DNA from: Ferrovibrio sp.
GTDB lineage: Bacteria; Pseudomonadota; Alphaproteobacteria; Ferrovibrionales; Ferrovibrionaceae
Direction of reading: 5' to 3'
NCBI RefSeq assembly: GCF_019636075.1
Contig: NZ_JAHBYG010000043.1
Location: 1 to 36,919 of the forward strand
DNA: 36,919 nt
Shown: positions 18,364-27,068 of the stretch, one piece after another
How positions within the stretch are numbered: position 1 is the stretch's first letter
How the letters are laid out: every line of letters starts with the position of its first letter
The notes under the pieces: generated by a model
What the model was told of the DNA's origin: nothing
Database searches by the model: none
The model's input: the letters and a program-made list of their open reading frames with translations, nothing else
Program-made: the position numbers and the translations under genes

Positions 18364-20775
18364 CTATTGCTCCTTCACCAGGGAAGCGAGCGAGAGGAAC
18401 TGCTCGGGGCTGACACGGATGGCGGCGCCGGTGGGGCAGGCGCGCACGCAGGCCGGGCCGCCGCGCTGGTCCTTGCACATGTCGCATTTCACCGCCTGCT
18501 TGCGCTTGGGCTCGCCGGCTTTCTTCTTGCCGTCATCGGCATGGTGATCATCCTCCACGCCCGGCTCGCGGCCCAGGCCGAAGAACAGCCAGCTCAGCAG
18601 CCCGCCGCGCTCCTGCTGCGGCTGCGCCATGCGGATCACGCCATAGGGGCAGTTGCGCTCGCAATTGCCGCAGCCGATGCAGGCATCGGAAATGAATACC
18701 TCGCCGCCGCGCGAGCGGTGGATCGCATCCGGCGGGCAATCCGACATGCAATGCGGATGTTCGCAATGGCGGCAGGATGTGGGCACATGGATCGAGGCGA
18801 AGGTAGGGCCGGCCTCGCGATCCAGGCGCGACACGCCGCTATGGGTGTCGGCACAGGCTTTCTCGCAATTGTCGCACCGCACGCACAGGCTTTCGTCGAT
18901 CAGCAGCACATCGGTGGCTTCGCCCACGCCCTGTTCCACCAGAAACTGGATGATGCTGCCGGCCTCGGGCTGGTTCTGCGCCCGCTCGTTCTGCATGATG
19001 CGCGAACGGAAGGTATTTTCCAGCTCGGCCTTCAGCGTGGGGGCATTGTCCACCAGATTGCGGAAGGCTTCGGCGGGGATCGATATGGTTTCGGTGGCCA
19101 CTGCCGCGCGCACGGTGGCCGAACGCGGCAGATCCGACAACAAGGCCATTTCGCCCACGTAATTGCCTGCCGCCAGGTATGACAGCACAACATCGCGGCC
19201 GCCGATGCGGCGCTGCACCAGCACCGATCCGGTACGGATGATATGCAGGGCATCGCCCTTGTCGCCTTCCTCGAACAAAGTCTGGTTCGGGGCGAAGAAT
19301 TTGAACTCGGCCACATCGGCCACGCTGCGCAGAACCTCGCGCGGTGCATTGGGCGCCAGGTTGCGCTGGATCTGGCGTTCGGCCGCCGTGCGGTCCAGCA
19401 CCCGGCGCACCGGCGGTGCGGAAGCCAGCAGCTTCAGCATCGAACGCCGGCTGGTTTCCACCAGCACGCAATTATCGCCGGCCAGGATCGTGGCGGTGCG
19501 GCGGCGGCCGGAGATCAGGCCCATCTCGCCGAAGAATTCACCCTGCCCCAGGGTTACCACTTTCTTCGGATCCTCGGGGTCGATCTGGATCAGTACATTG
19601 CCCTGAACGATCGAGAAGAAACTGTTGGAATAGTCGTTGCGATTGAACACCACATCATTCTTGCGCGGCACATGCACCTCGGAATCGAGGATCAGTTCGC
19701 GCAGCACCAGCGGGTTCAATTCGGAAAACAGCGGCACGTTGCTGCGGATGGTGGCCAGCACCGCATCCACATCATTGGTGCCCAGCACCTTGAATTTCTC
19801 GGCCAACAGCGGCTCATCGGCCGGCTTCACGGCATTGCCGAGGATGAATTCCACGGTTTCGAAACCCTGGTTCATCGCCTGCTTGATCAGCGGATAGCCG
19901 GCCAGCGCGCCGATGATATAGAGGCCCGGCACATTGGATTCGTATTGCGCGCTCACCTCGGGCAGCGCCGAAGCATCCTTGGAGGGAAACACCACGCCGC
20001 AGCTTTCGATGAACTTGCGCGGCGCCGTGGCGCCCAGGCGCGCGATGATACGATCACATTCTACAATCGCATTGCCATCGGCGGTGTTCAGCGTCAGCTT
20101 GCCCGGCTCGATCTTGGCCGGGCTTGCATTGAAATAGCCGGTGATGGTGCCGGCCTCGATTCCGGCGGTGACGGCATTGAGGTTGCCCTGCTTGGCACGC
20201 GCGAATTCGCCACGCCGGTTGACGATCGACACCGTGTTCTGCTTCGACAAAGCCACGGCATTTTCGATTGCGGAATCGCCGGCACCGATCACCACGATGC
20301 GTTCGTCGGCATATTCCTCGGGATCGTCGAGCTGGTATTGCACGAAGGGCAGGTCGGCGCCCTCGCACGGCACCTTGTTGATATTGCCCTGCAGGCCGAT
20401 GGACAGGATCACATGCTCGGCCTGCAATTCCTCGCCATTGCCAAGCTTGATGCGGAAATCGCCCTTGCTGCCGGAAACCCCGACCACCTCGGCGTTATAG
20501 CGGATATTCAAGCCGGTCTTGGCGATTTCGTCGTTCCAGGCGCCCAGGATCTGCTCGCGGCTGCCGGCGGCGAATGACAGATCGGAACGCAGCGGCAGAA
20601 TGTCTGGCGTGGCCATGACAAACTTGCCCTTCTGGTATTTGTAGATGGTGTCGGAGGCGTGGTCGGCGCGCTCCAGCAGGATATGCGGAACGCCACGCGC
20701 AGCAGCTCGGCCAGCGGCACTCAAGCCTGCCGGACCGGCTCCGATCACCGCGATCCGGTATCGTGCCTCCGTCAT
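18364..20775 (-). CDS. FAD/NAD(P)-dependent reductase fused to two cyclic-nucleotide-binding domains and a four-[4Fe-4S] ferredoxin domain
   Basis: An 803-residue cytoplasmic fusion. Residues 1-310 are a thioredoxin-reductase/YpdA-like flavoprotein: FAD motif VIGAGPAGLSAAG, NAD(P) motif VIGAGDSAIENA followed by NRRGEFARAK, and second FAD-site motif GLYIIGALAGY; no CXXC active-site pair is present. Two cNMP-binding domains follow, with phosphate-cassette-like motifs GEFFGEMGLISGRRRTAT and GNYVGEMALLSDLPRSAT. The end (from residue 631) holds four cysteine clusters: CVRCDNCEKAC, CRHCEHPHCMSDCP, CIGCGNCERNCP and CDMCKDQRGGPACVRACP, resembling the DMSO-reductase B-type ferredoxin subunit. It should move electrons between NAD(P)H and the membrane cytochrome encoded next, under cyclic-nucleotide or other effector control. 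It is the first gene of the operon, stop TAG. Confidence 0.93.
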   Translation of the reverse strand: MTEARYRIAVIGAGPAGLSAAGRAAARGVPHILLERADHASDTIYKYQKGKFVMATPDILPLRSDLSFAAGSREQILGAWNDEIAKTGLNIRYNAEVVGVSGSKGDFRIKLGNGEELQAEHVILSIGLQGNINKVPCEGADLPFVQYQLDDPEEYADERIVVIGAGDSAIENAVALSKQNTVSIVNRRGEFARAKQGNLNAVTAGIEAGTITGYFNASPAKIEPGKLTLNTADGNAIVECDRIIARLGATAPRKFIESCGVVFPSKDASALPEVSAQYESNVPGLYIIGALAGYPLIKQAMNQGFETVEFILGNAVKPADEPLLAEKFKVLGTNDVDAVLATIRSNVPLFSELNPLVLRELILDSEVHVPRKNDVVFNRNDYSNSFFSIVQGNVLIQIDPEDPKKVVTLGQGEFFGEMGLISGRRRTATILAGDNCVLVETSRRSMLKLLASAPPVRRVLDRTAAERQIQRNLAPNAPREVLRSVADVAEFKFFAPNQTLFEEGDKGDALHIIRTGSVLVQRRIGGRDVVLSYLAAGNYVGEMALLSDLPRSATVRAAVATETISIPAEAFRNLVDNAPTLKAELENTFRSRIMQNERAQNQPEAGSIIQFLVEQGVGEATDVLLIDESLCVRCDNCEKACADTHSGVSRLDREAGPTFASIHVPTSCRHCEHPHCMSDCPPDAIHRSRGGEVFISDACIGCGNCERNCPYGVIRMAQPQQERGGLLSWLFFGLGREPGVEDDHHADDGKKKAGEPKRKQAVKCDMCKDQRGGPACVRACPTGAAIRVSPEQFLSLASLVKEQ

Positions 20776-20859
20776 CCCCCAACCCAGTCTCGCCCAGGAT
20801 GCCTATCCCTGTCAGGTCAGCATCCAGCAGGGCAGCGAAACAGCCCCTTGGATAAAGCC

Positions 20860-20889
20860 ATAATCAGTGTTGATCGCGTTCAGTGTCAA
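20860..20889 (-). promoter_or_regulatory. Candidate sigma-70 promoter of the cytochrome operon
   Basis: On the minus strand a perfect -35 TTGACA (20884-20889) is followed after 18 bases by GATTAT (20860-20865, four of six matches to TATAAT). It would give a leader of about 75 bases before the reductase ATG at 20775. The site overlaps an inverted repeat GTTGA-N12-TCAAC (20869-20890) and a direct repeat CAGTGT at 16-base spacing, which could bind a regulator. Confidence 0.5.
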
Positions 20890-21000
20890 CCAGTTAGGTC
20901 ATGTGAGTTGCGCCCGGCAGACTTGACTTTGACGGCCTCCGCCGGTTCTCTTCTAGGTCGAGGGGAACCGTGCTCGATCAGGCGCGGAAAACGGTCTGTC

Positions 21001-22383
21001 ATGCACCGATTCTTTGCGAATAATTTGCAACTGGCCCTGCGGCTCGCGGGAGTGTGTTTGTTTTTGCTGCCCGCCACCGGCCAAGCGCAACAGGCGCCCG
21101 TTCCTGCTGGCATGATCGCCGATCCGCAATCGGGCTGCGCCACCACCAATCCGATCCCCCGGGTGGGAGAATCGATCCGCTGGACCGGCGGCTGCAGCAA
21201 TGGCCTGCTCAGCGGCCCGGGCACGCTGCTCTGGCTGCGCGATGGCCGCGCCCGCGAACGCAACGAAGGCACCTTCGTGGATGGCGAAATGGATGGCCAG
21301 GCCAGCACCCAGTTTTCCGATGGCACCTTGGTGATCGGCCAATACCGGCGCGGTGTGCGGAACGGCGAATTCGTTATCCGCCGGCCCAATGGCAACAATA
21401 TCCGTGCGGTGTATGCCGATGGCCAACTGATTTCCGAACGCCGCCTCAGCGATAGCGAAATCCGCGATTTCCGCGAACGGCCAGCGGATCAGCCGGTTGC
21501 CGCCCTGCCTGCACCTGCAGCAACGCCGCAGCCGCAATACGCCCAGCAGCCGGTGCAATATTATCAGCCGGCCCCAGCTTATCAGGCCCCGGTTTATCAG
21601 GCCCCGGCCTATCAGGTTCCGGCGTATCAGCAGCAGCCTGGCGGCACGCAACCTTATGTGTCGCCCTGGTCGCCCAGCGCCTATCGGCCGAATGGCGGCA
21701 TGATATCCGCCACCGCACCACCGCAAACCTACCAGCAGCCGACGTATCAACAACCGACGTATCAGGCCCCGGCGTATCAGCCCCCCGTGTATCAACAACC
21801 GGCCTACCAACCTTATGCGATGCCGCAGATCGTGCCCGCTCCCGCCCCGCAAGCCATGCCGGCGCCAACCATGCTGGCAGCCACCGACCGGGTGAATGCA
21901 TTGGGCGGCCCCGATGTGGCACTGAACGATGCGATGATGCTGGAACGCGCCGGCCGCAATGCCGAGGCCGCGCAGCTTTATGCCGATATCGCGGCGCTTA
22001 CCGGCAACACGCCCACCGGCCTGCTGGCCAACGAACGCGCCCAGCGCCTGCGCGCGCCGATGCCGCAAGTGGTGGCCTATCCCGGTGCGGCGGCGCCGCT
22101 GATGGGCACCACGCCGCTGGATTATGCCCAGCGCCGACAGCCGCTCGCCGGCCGCTTCGTGTGCAGCGCGCCGGGCATCTTCCCCAATCGTGCCAATTGG
22201 TGCGGCCGGGCGCTGCGCGAGGAAGGCAACGATGTGGAAGTGGAAGTGCGCTCGGTGCGGCTCAACCGCTTCTTCGCCATCGGCTTCAGCGCCGCGCCCT
22301 GCACCGGCAACACATTCCTGAGCATCTTCGGCAGCGGCAAGCGCATCTGGGTTTCGCGCGGCTGCCTGGGAGGTAATCTATGA
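21001..22383 (+). CDS. Exported MORN-like protein with Tyr/Gln/Pro repeat region
   Basis: A 460-residue protein starting MHRFFANNLQLALRLAGVC with a signal peptide ending GQAQQA. Residues about 55-145 have MORN-like repeats (GGCSNGLLSGPGTLLW, EGTFVDGEMDG, IGQYRRGVRNGEFVI). A low-complexity stretch of QAPAYQ/QQPTYQ units follows (about 180-280), then a compact C-terminal region with Cys in FVCSAPG, NWCGRAL, APCTGN and RGCLGG, probably disulfide-bonded. The function is unknown. It begins the plus-strand unit that continues, through ATGA coupling, into the next exported protein and then the type II secretion genes, so it may be a surface component or cargo of that system. The start at 21001 is chosen for the signal peptide; the frame is open further upstream, into the divergent promoter region. 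Confidence 0.78.
   Translation: MHRFFANNLQLALRLAGVCLFLLPATGQAQQAPVPAGMIADPQSGCATTNPIPRVGESIRWTGGCSNGLLSGPGTLLWLRDGRARERNEGTFVDGEMDGQASTQFSDGTLVIGQYRRGVRNGEFVIRRPNGNNIRAVYADGQLISERRLSDSEIRDFRERPADQPVAALPAPAATPQPQYAQQPVQYYQPAPAYQAPVYQAPAYQVPAYQQQPGGTQPYVSPWSPSAYRPNGGMISATAPPQTYQQPTYQQPTYQAPAYQPPVYQQPAYQPYAMPQIVPAPAPQAMPAPTMLAATDRVNALGGPDVALNDAMMLERAGRNAEAAQLYADIAALTGNTPTGLLANERAQRLRAPMPQVVAYPGAAAPLMGTTPLDYAQRRQPLAGRFVCSAPGIFPNRANWCGRALREEGNDVEVEVRSVRLNRFFAIGFSAAPCTGNTFLSIFGSGKRIWVSRGCLGGNL
21541..21830 (+). repeat. Degenerate in-gene repeats encoding QxPxYQ units
   Basis: Short near-repeats such as TATCAGGCCCCGG and TATCAACAACCG recur with a period of about 12-15 bases, encoding tandem Gln-Ala-Pro-X-Tyr-type units within the MORN-like protein. 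Such regions are prone to length change and may form a flexible, wall- or surface-spanning linker. Confidence 0.6.
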
Positions 22384-23414
22384 AGACGCAGCTTCTGATC
22401 CCTGCTTTCCTATGCGCGCTGATCATTGGCGCCGCCGCCTTGGCGCAAACCACCGCCTTGGCGCAAACCACTGGCAGCAGCTTTCTGGCGCAGATGCGGG
22501 CGTTATCCAGCAACGCCGATACCGACGAGAATGCCGGCAATGCGCGCCGGTTGGCCACGCTGTTTGGCGGCGAAAGTCTGGCCGACCGCCTGCTCTATCG
22601 CCGCGATGGCGATAAATACTATGCCGGCCTGAAAAACGGCCCCACCAACTGGTTCATGACCGCTGCCGAGGCCCAAGGGTTTCTGCTGCGCGCGGCGATT
22701 GCCGAAAGCAGCAGCGCACCGGAAGAAGCCCGCACTGCCCTGGCCGCACAGCCCAATGCCGCCACCCTGAGCGCCGTTACCGCATTGGTGGCCCAGGCCG
22801 TGGCCGATACCCGCGTGCTGCTGCCGCGCGGCATTGTAAGCGAGGTGACGCTGAAGCCCAGAAAAACCATCGCCGGCCAGCCTTCGATTGCCGGCCCAGC
22901 AGGCTTGCGGGTGGATGCCGTGCAAACCACCAGCGATGGCCTGCGCGCCAGCATCGCCGTGGCCGGCATCGCCAAGCCCGGCGCCGTCAAGCTCAAGATA
23001 TTCGCCGCCAACCATGCCTTCCTGGCCAGCGAGAGCATCGAGGCCTTCATCACCGAAGGCGATGGCGAACCCGCCGCGCCCAGCCGCATCGGCAGCGATC
23101 AGCCGGCCGGCGCGCCGGTGATTCAACTGGCGGAAAACCTGGAGGATGCCCTGCCGCCCAATGGCGGGCGCAATCATTACCGCCTGCTGCTGGCGCAGAA
23201 CGGCCCGGTGCGGTTTGCCACCAGCGGCGCTTCCGACACGGTGATCCGCGTATTCGATGCCAATGGCCAGCAATTGGGCCACGATGACGATTCTGGCTCG
23301 CGCTACAATGCCAGCCTCGGCCTTTCGCTGGCGGCCGGCATTTACACCGTGGCGGTGGAGCATTGCTGTGCCGGCTGGGGCCGCTATGGCCTCAGCGTGA
23401 CAGCAGGCCCATGA
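22380..23414 (+). CDS. Secreted protein with C-terminal pre-peptidase-like (PPC) domain
   Basis: A 344-residue exported protein (MKTQLLIPAFLCALIIGAAALAQ) coupled to the preceding gene by an ATGA overlap. The middle is Ala-rich helical sequence of no recognised family. The last 90 residues resemble a PPC-type beta-sandwich: AENLEDALPPNGGRNHYRLLL, SDTVIRVFDANGQQLGHDDD, and LAAGIYTVAVEH. PPC domains are common on proteins exported through type II secretion, and the secretion operon begins 10 bases downstream, so this could be a substrate. An 18-bp duplication sits at the signal peptide cleavage region. No catalytic domain is visible, so I assign no enzymatic role. Confidence 0.75.
   Translation: MKTQLLIPAFLCALIIGAAALAQTTALAQTTGSSFLAQMRALSSNADTDENAGNARRLATLFGGESLADRLLYRRDGDKYYAGLKNGPTNWFMTAAEAQGFLLRAAIAESSSAPEEARTALAAQPNAATLSAVTALVAQAVADTRVLLPRGIVSEVTLKPRKTIAGQPSIAGPAGLRVDAVQTTSDGLRASIAVAGIAKPGAVKLKIFAANHAFLASESIEAFITEGDGEPAAPSRIGSDQPAGAPVIQLAENLEDALPPNGGRNHYRLLLAQNGPVRFATSGASDTVIRVFDANGQQLGHDDDSGSRYNASLGLSLAAGIYTVAVEHCCAGWGRYGLSVTAGP
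22437..22472 (+). repeat. 18-bp tandem duplication in a signal peptide
   Basis: GCCTTGGCGCAAACCACC is repeated twice with one mismatch (22437-22454 and 22455-22472), doubling the ALAQTT segment around the predicted signal peptidase site. The reading frame is kept. Confidence 0.85.
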
Positions 23415-23424
23415 TCGGCAATCC

Positions 23425-24189
23425 GTGACCATCGCCCTCCTTCCTGCCCCGCTGCCGGTTGCCATGCCGCTGCTGGTTGCCGTGCCCCTGCTGGGCGCGG
23501 TGATGGGCAGCTTTCTGGCCACTGCGGCATTGCGCGGCGCATATGGTGAATCGCTGCTGCATCCGCCCTCCCATTGCCGGGGGTGCGGCCGCAGACTGAA
23601 TGCCATCGACCTGCTGCCGATCCTGGGCTATGCGCTGCGGCGCGGACGCTGCACCGATTGCGGCACGCCGATTCCGGCATTGTTTCCGCTGGCCGAGACT
23701 GCCGGCCTGCTGATCGGCCTGAGCGCGCTGTGGCAGTTTGCCGGCGCCGATCTGCTGGCAGCGCTGCTATTCGGCCTGCTGCTGCTGGCCATCGCGTTGC
23801 GCGACAGCCGCGATTTCACCATCCCGGATATTTTGAGCTATGGCCTGATCCTGAGCGGCCTGGGCGCAACCGCCTGGCTGAAGCCCGCGCTGCTGCCCGA
23901 ACATGCCCTGGCGGCATTGCTCGGCGGCGGCCTGCTGGCTCTGCTGGCCTGGGGCTACAAGCGCCTGCGCGGACGCGACGGCATGGGTTGGGGCGATGTG
24001 AAATTGCTGGCCGGCATCGGCGCCTGGATGGGGTTGCATTCGCTGCCGATGGTGGTGCTGTTGGCTGCGCTGGGCGGTATCGCCCAGGCCGTGTGGCAAA
24101 GCCGGGGCAAACCGCAGGCCACCATGATGATCCCGCTCGGCAGCTGGCTCGGCATCGCCGCCTGGCTGCTATATGTTGGCCAGCCATGA
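23425..24189 (+). CDS. gspO: Prepilin peptidase / N-methyltransferase
   Basis: A polytopic inner-membrane aspartic protease of 254 residues that cleaves and N-methylates the type II secretion pseudopilins encoded downstream. The N-terminal cytoplasmic zinc loop is complete (HCRGCGRRL and RCTDCGTPIP). The catalytic Asp of the second site is in GMGWGDVKLLAGIGAW; the first site is near RDSRDFTIPDILSYG. Length and motif spacing match GspO/PilD. The start is GTG at 23425; an ATG at 23464 is possible. It heads the gsp genes proper and overlaps gspE by ATGA, an order opposite to the classical arrangement in which O is last. Confidence 0.93.
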   Translation: MTIALLPAPLPVAMPLLVAVPLLGAVMGSFLATAALRGAYGESLLHPPSHCRGCGRRLNAIDLLPILGYALRRGRCTDCGTPIPALFPLAETAGLLIGLSALWQFAGADLLAALLFGLLLLAIALRDSRDFTIPDILSYGLILSGLGATAWLKPALLPEHALAALLGGGLLALLAWGYKRLRGRDGMGWGDVKLLAGIGAWMGLHSLPMVVLLAALGGIAQAVWQSRGKPQATMMIPLGSWLGIAAWLLYVGQP

Positions 24190-25841
24190 CACTCTCGAAC
24201 GATCCGCTTGCCGCTTTGCTGCTGGCCAGAGGCCTGGTGAAACAGGCTGAGCTGGACCGCGCCATCCAGCTTGCCCAGGAAGGCGGCCTGCGGGTGGAAA
24301 TCGTGCTGAGCCGCCTGGGGCTGGCCGGCGATGCCGATATCGCGGCGGCATTGGCCGAAGCGCTGGATCTGCCGCTGCTGGATGAAGCGGATTTTCCGCC
24401 ACCGCAAAAACCCGATGGCCTTACCTTGGCCTTTTTGCGCCATGCCTGCCTGCTGCCGCTGCATGAAAACGACGCCGCGATTGCCATTGCCATGGCCGAT
24501 CCGCGCGATGATTTCGCCGCCAATGCCGTGCGCCTGGCGCTGGGCAAGCCGGTGCAGCGCATGGTGGCGCCGCGCGGCGCCATCGAACGCGCGCTGGAGC
24601 GTTTGCAGAATCCCGGCACGGCCGTGCAGTCGACGGCAGCCAGCAGCCATGCCGACCGCGACCGCCTGAACGATGCCGCCAGCGGCGCGCCTGCCGTGGC
24701 TTTCGTACAGCGCATGCTGAGCGAAGCCGTGCGCATGGGTGCATCGGATATCCATGTGGAACCCGGCGACAGCCGGCTGGAATTGCGCTTTCGCCTGGAT
24801 GGCAAGTTGCTGCGCCGGCCCGATCCGCCGGCCGATCTGGCCGCTGCCATCATCGGCCGGCTGAAAGTGCTGGCCGGCCTGGATATCGCCGAAAAACGCC
24901 TGCCGCAGGATGGCCGCGCCAGGGTGAGCGTGGAGGGCCGCGAGATCGATATCCGCGTGGCCACCCTGCCCGCCATGCATGGCGAGGCCATCGCGCTGCG
25001 CCTGCTGGATCGCGCGCATCTGCGCCTGGATATCGCGCAGCTCGGCTTCTCAGCCGATATCGCCGCCGCCCTGCAAAAGCTGGCCGCCAGACCGCATGGC
25101 ATCCTGCTGGTGACCGGCCCCACCGGTTCGGGCAAAACCACCACGCTGTATTCGCTGCTGTCGCAACTCAATCGCCCCGATGCCAAACTGCTGAGCGTGG
25201 AAGATCCGGTCGAGTTCCGGCTCGAAGGCGTGAACCAGGTGCAGGTGCGACCCACTATCGGGCTGGATTTCGCGCGCGTGCTGCGGGCTTTTCTGCGCCA
25301 CGATCCCGATATCATGATGGTGGGCGAAATCCGCGATGCCGAAACCGCGCGCATCGCCATCCAGGCGGCGTTGACCGGCCATCTGATTCTTTCCACCCTG
25401 CACACCAACGATGCGCCGGGCGCCATCGCGCGGTTGCTGGATATGGGGCTGGAACCCTATCTGCTGGCCGCGACCTTGAACGGCGTGCTGGCCCAGCGCC
25501 TGGTGCGGCTGCTCTGTCCCGATTGCAAACAGCCCCATGCCGCAACGCCCGAACAATCCGCGCTACTGGCCGCTTACGGTCTGCCGACCCATCGGCTGTT
25601 TCATGCCAAGGGCTGCCCGGCCTGCCATGGTACGGGCTATCGCGGCCGCGCGGCGATTGGCGAATTGCTCGGCATCGAGGGGGAATTGCCCGGCCTGATC
25701 GCGGCCCGCGCCGATACGCAAAGCCTGGCCGCCGCCGCCCGGCGCCAGGGCTTCTCGACATTGCTGGCCAATGGCCTGGCGCTGGCCGTCGATGGCCGCA
25801 CCAGCCTGGATGAAGTGCAGCGCGTGGCGGCGGCAGGCTGA
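24186..25841 (+). CDS. gspE: Type II secretion ATPase
   Basis: The cytoplasmic hexameric ATPase that powers pseudopilus assembly, 551 residues. It has an N-terminal N1E-type domain and a AAA-like core with Walker A GPTGSGKTTTLYSLL (about 310-324), an Asp-box region VEDPVEFRLEGVNQVQV, a Walker B/His-box region DPDIMMVGEIRDAETA, and LSTLHTNDA. The tetracysteine zinc domain of GspE is intact: LCPDCKQ and CPACHGTGYRGR. The start ATG overlaps the gspO stop, and the gene ends in TGATG overlap with gspF. Confidence 0.96.
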   Translation: MTLSNDPLAALLLARGLVKQAELDRAIQLAQEGGLRVEIVLSRLGLAGDADIAAALAEALDLPLLDEADFPPPQKPDGLTLAFLRHACLLPLHENDAAIAIAMADPRDDFAANAVRLALGKPVQRMVAPRGAIERALERLQNPGTAVQSTAASSHADRDRLNDAASGAPAVAFVQRMLSEAVRMGASDIHVEPGDSRLELRFRLDGKLLRRPDPPADLAAAIIGRLKVLAGLDIAEKRLPQDGRARVSVEGREIDIRVATLPAMHGEAIALRLLDRAHLRLDIAQLGFSADIAAALQKLAARPHGILLVTGPTGSGKTTTLYSLLSQLNRPDAKLLSVEDPVEFRLEGVNQVQVRPTIGLDFARVLRAFLRHDPDIMMVGEIRDAETARIAIQAALTGHLILSTLHTNDAPGAIARLLDMGLEPYLLAATLNGVLAQRLVRLLCPDCKQPHAATPEQSALLAAYGLPTHRLFHAKGCPACHGTGYRGRAAIGELLGIEGELPGLIAARADTQSLAAAARRQGFSTLLANGLALAVDGRTSLDEVQRVAAAG

Positions 25842-27061
25842 TGGCTGCGTTCAAATACCGCGCATTGGACAAGAACGGCGATCAGCGCGAGGGCCTGTTG
25901 CAGGCCAACGACCGCGCTGCCGCCATCGCCGCCTTACAGGCCGACGGGTTGCATCCGTTGCAGGTAGAGGAAGGCGGAGCGGAAGCCTGGCCCACTCCGG
26001 CGCGCTTTCGCGGCATCCGCTCGGCGAAATATTGCGCCAACCTGTTCGGCGGCCTGGCCACGCTGGTGGAAGCCGGCTTGCCGCTGGATCAGGCCCTGGC
26101 CGCCTTCGCCGATATCGCGGCCGGGGATACATCCATGCAGCCAACGGTGTTGCGCCTGCATGAGCAATTGCGCCGGGGCAGCGATCTGGCGCAGGCGCTG
26201 GCCGCCGAAAGCGGTTTCGGACCGGGCTTCGAGCCTTTGGCCATCGGCATGGTGGCGGCGGGCCAGACCAGCGGCGACATGGCCGGCGCGTTGAACCAGT
26301 TGGCGCGTTTGTACGAGCGCCGCCAGCGCAATAGCGCGGCTTTGCGTTCGGCGCTGATCTATCCGGCCGTGCTGCTGGTGGTAACCTTGTTGGTGCTGGC
26401 CCTGCTGCTGAGCTATGTGATTCCGCAATTCGAGGCGATGTTTCGCGATGCCCGCCATGAATTGCCCGTCATGACGCAATTCGTATTCGGCCTGGCCGGC
26501 GGATTGGGACAGGCGCTGTGGCTGCTGGCATTGCTGGGCCTGGCGGCAATTCCGCTCTGGCGCCAGGCTCGGCGCGATCCCGACCGCGCCAGACGCATCG
26601 ATGCCGCGCTGTTGCGGCTGCCGATCGTCGGGCCGCTATTCAAGGGGCTGGAAGGCGAGCGGATCGGCTTCGTGCTGGCCGGCCTGCTGGCTGCCGGCGT
26701 GACCCTGCCCGATGCGGTGCGCCACACAGCCGATACCCTGCGCAACGAAAAACTCGCCGCCGACCTGCGCATGGCAGCCGAAAAGCTGCGCCAGGGCAGC
26801 GGGCTGGCCGCAGCCCTGGGCCCGGATATTCCGCTACCGCCGTTGCTGTTGCGCTTGATGGCGCTTGGCGAGGCGGGCAGCGCATTGCCCGCCACCATGC
26901 GCAAGGCCGCCGATTGGCTGGAGCGCGACAGCGAAACCCGCCTGCGCCGCCTGGTGGCCCTGCTGGAGCCCGCCATGGTGGTGATCCTGGGCGCGCTGAT
27001 CGCCGTGGTGATGGTTGCGGTGCTGTCGGCGATTGTCGATCTCAACCGCCTGCCGCTATAA
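25841..27061 (+). CDS. gspF: Type II secretion inner-membrane platform protein
   Basis: The 406-residue polytopic platform protein that links the GspE ATPase to pseudopilin assembly. It begins MAAFKYRALDKNGDQREG, the usual GspF opening. Two homologous cytoplasmic domains (each with a GLPLDQALAAFADI-like segment or its counterpart AAGVTLPDAVRHTAD) alternate with hydrophobic segments VLLVVTLLVLALLLSYVIPQF and, at the C-terminus, MVVILGALIAVVMVAVLSAIVDLN. Length and topology are standard. The start overlaps the gspE stop by one base. Confidence 0.95.
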   Translation: MAAFKYRALDKNGDQREGLLQANDRAAAIAALQADGLHPLQVEEGGAEAWPTPARFRGIRSAKYCANLFGGLATLVEAGLPLDQALAAFADIAAGDTSMQPTVLRLHEQLRRGSDLAQALAAESGFGPGFEPLAIGMVAAGQTSGDMAGALNQLARLYERRQRNSAALRSALIYPAVLLVVTLLVLALLLSYVIPQFEAMFRDARHELPVMTQFVFGLAGGLGQALWLLALLGLAAIPLWRQARRDPDRARRIDAALLRLPIVGPLFKGLEGERIGFVLAGLLAAGVTLPDAVRHTADTLRNEKLAADLRMAAEKLRQGSGLAAALGPDIPLPPLLLRLMALGEAGSALPATMRKAADWLERDSETRLRRLVALLEPAMVVILGALIAVVMVAVLSAIVDLNRLPL

Positions 27062-27068
27062 TCGCGCC

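Noticed and set aside
20659..21000. N-terminal extension of the MORN-like protein
   Set aside because: It runs through the divergent promoter region and into the reductase gene; the signal peptide starts at 21001.
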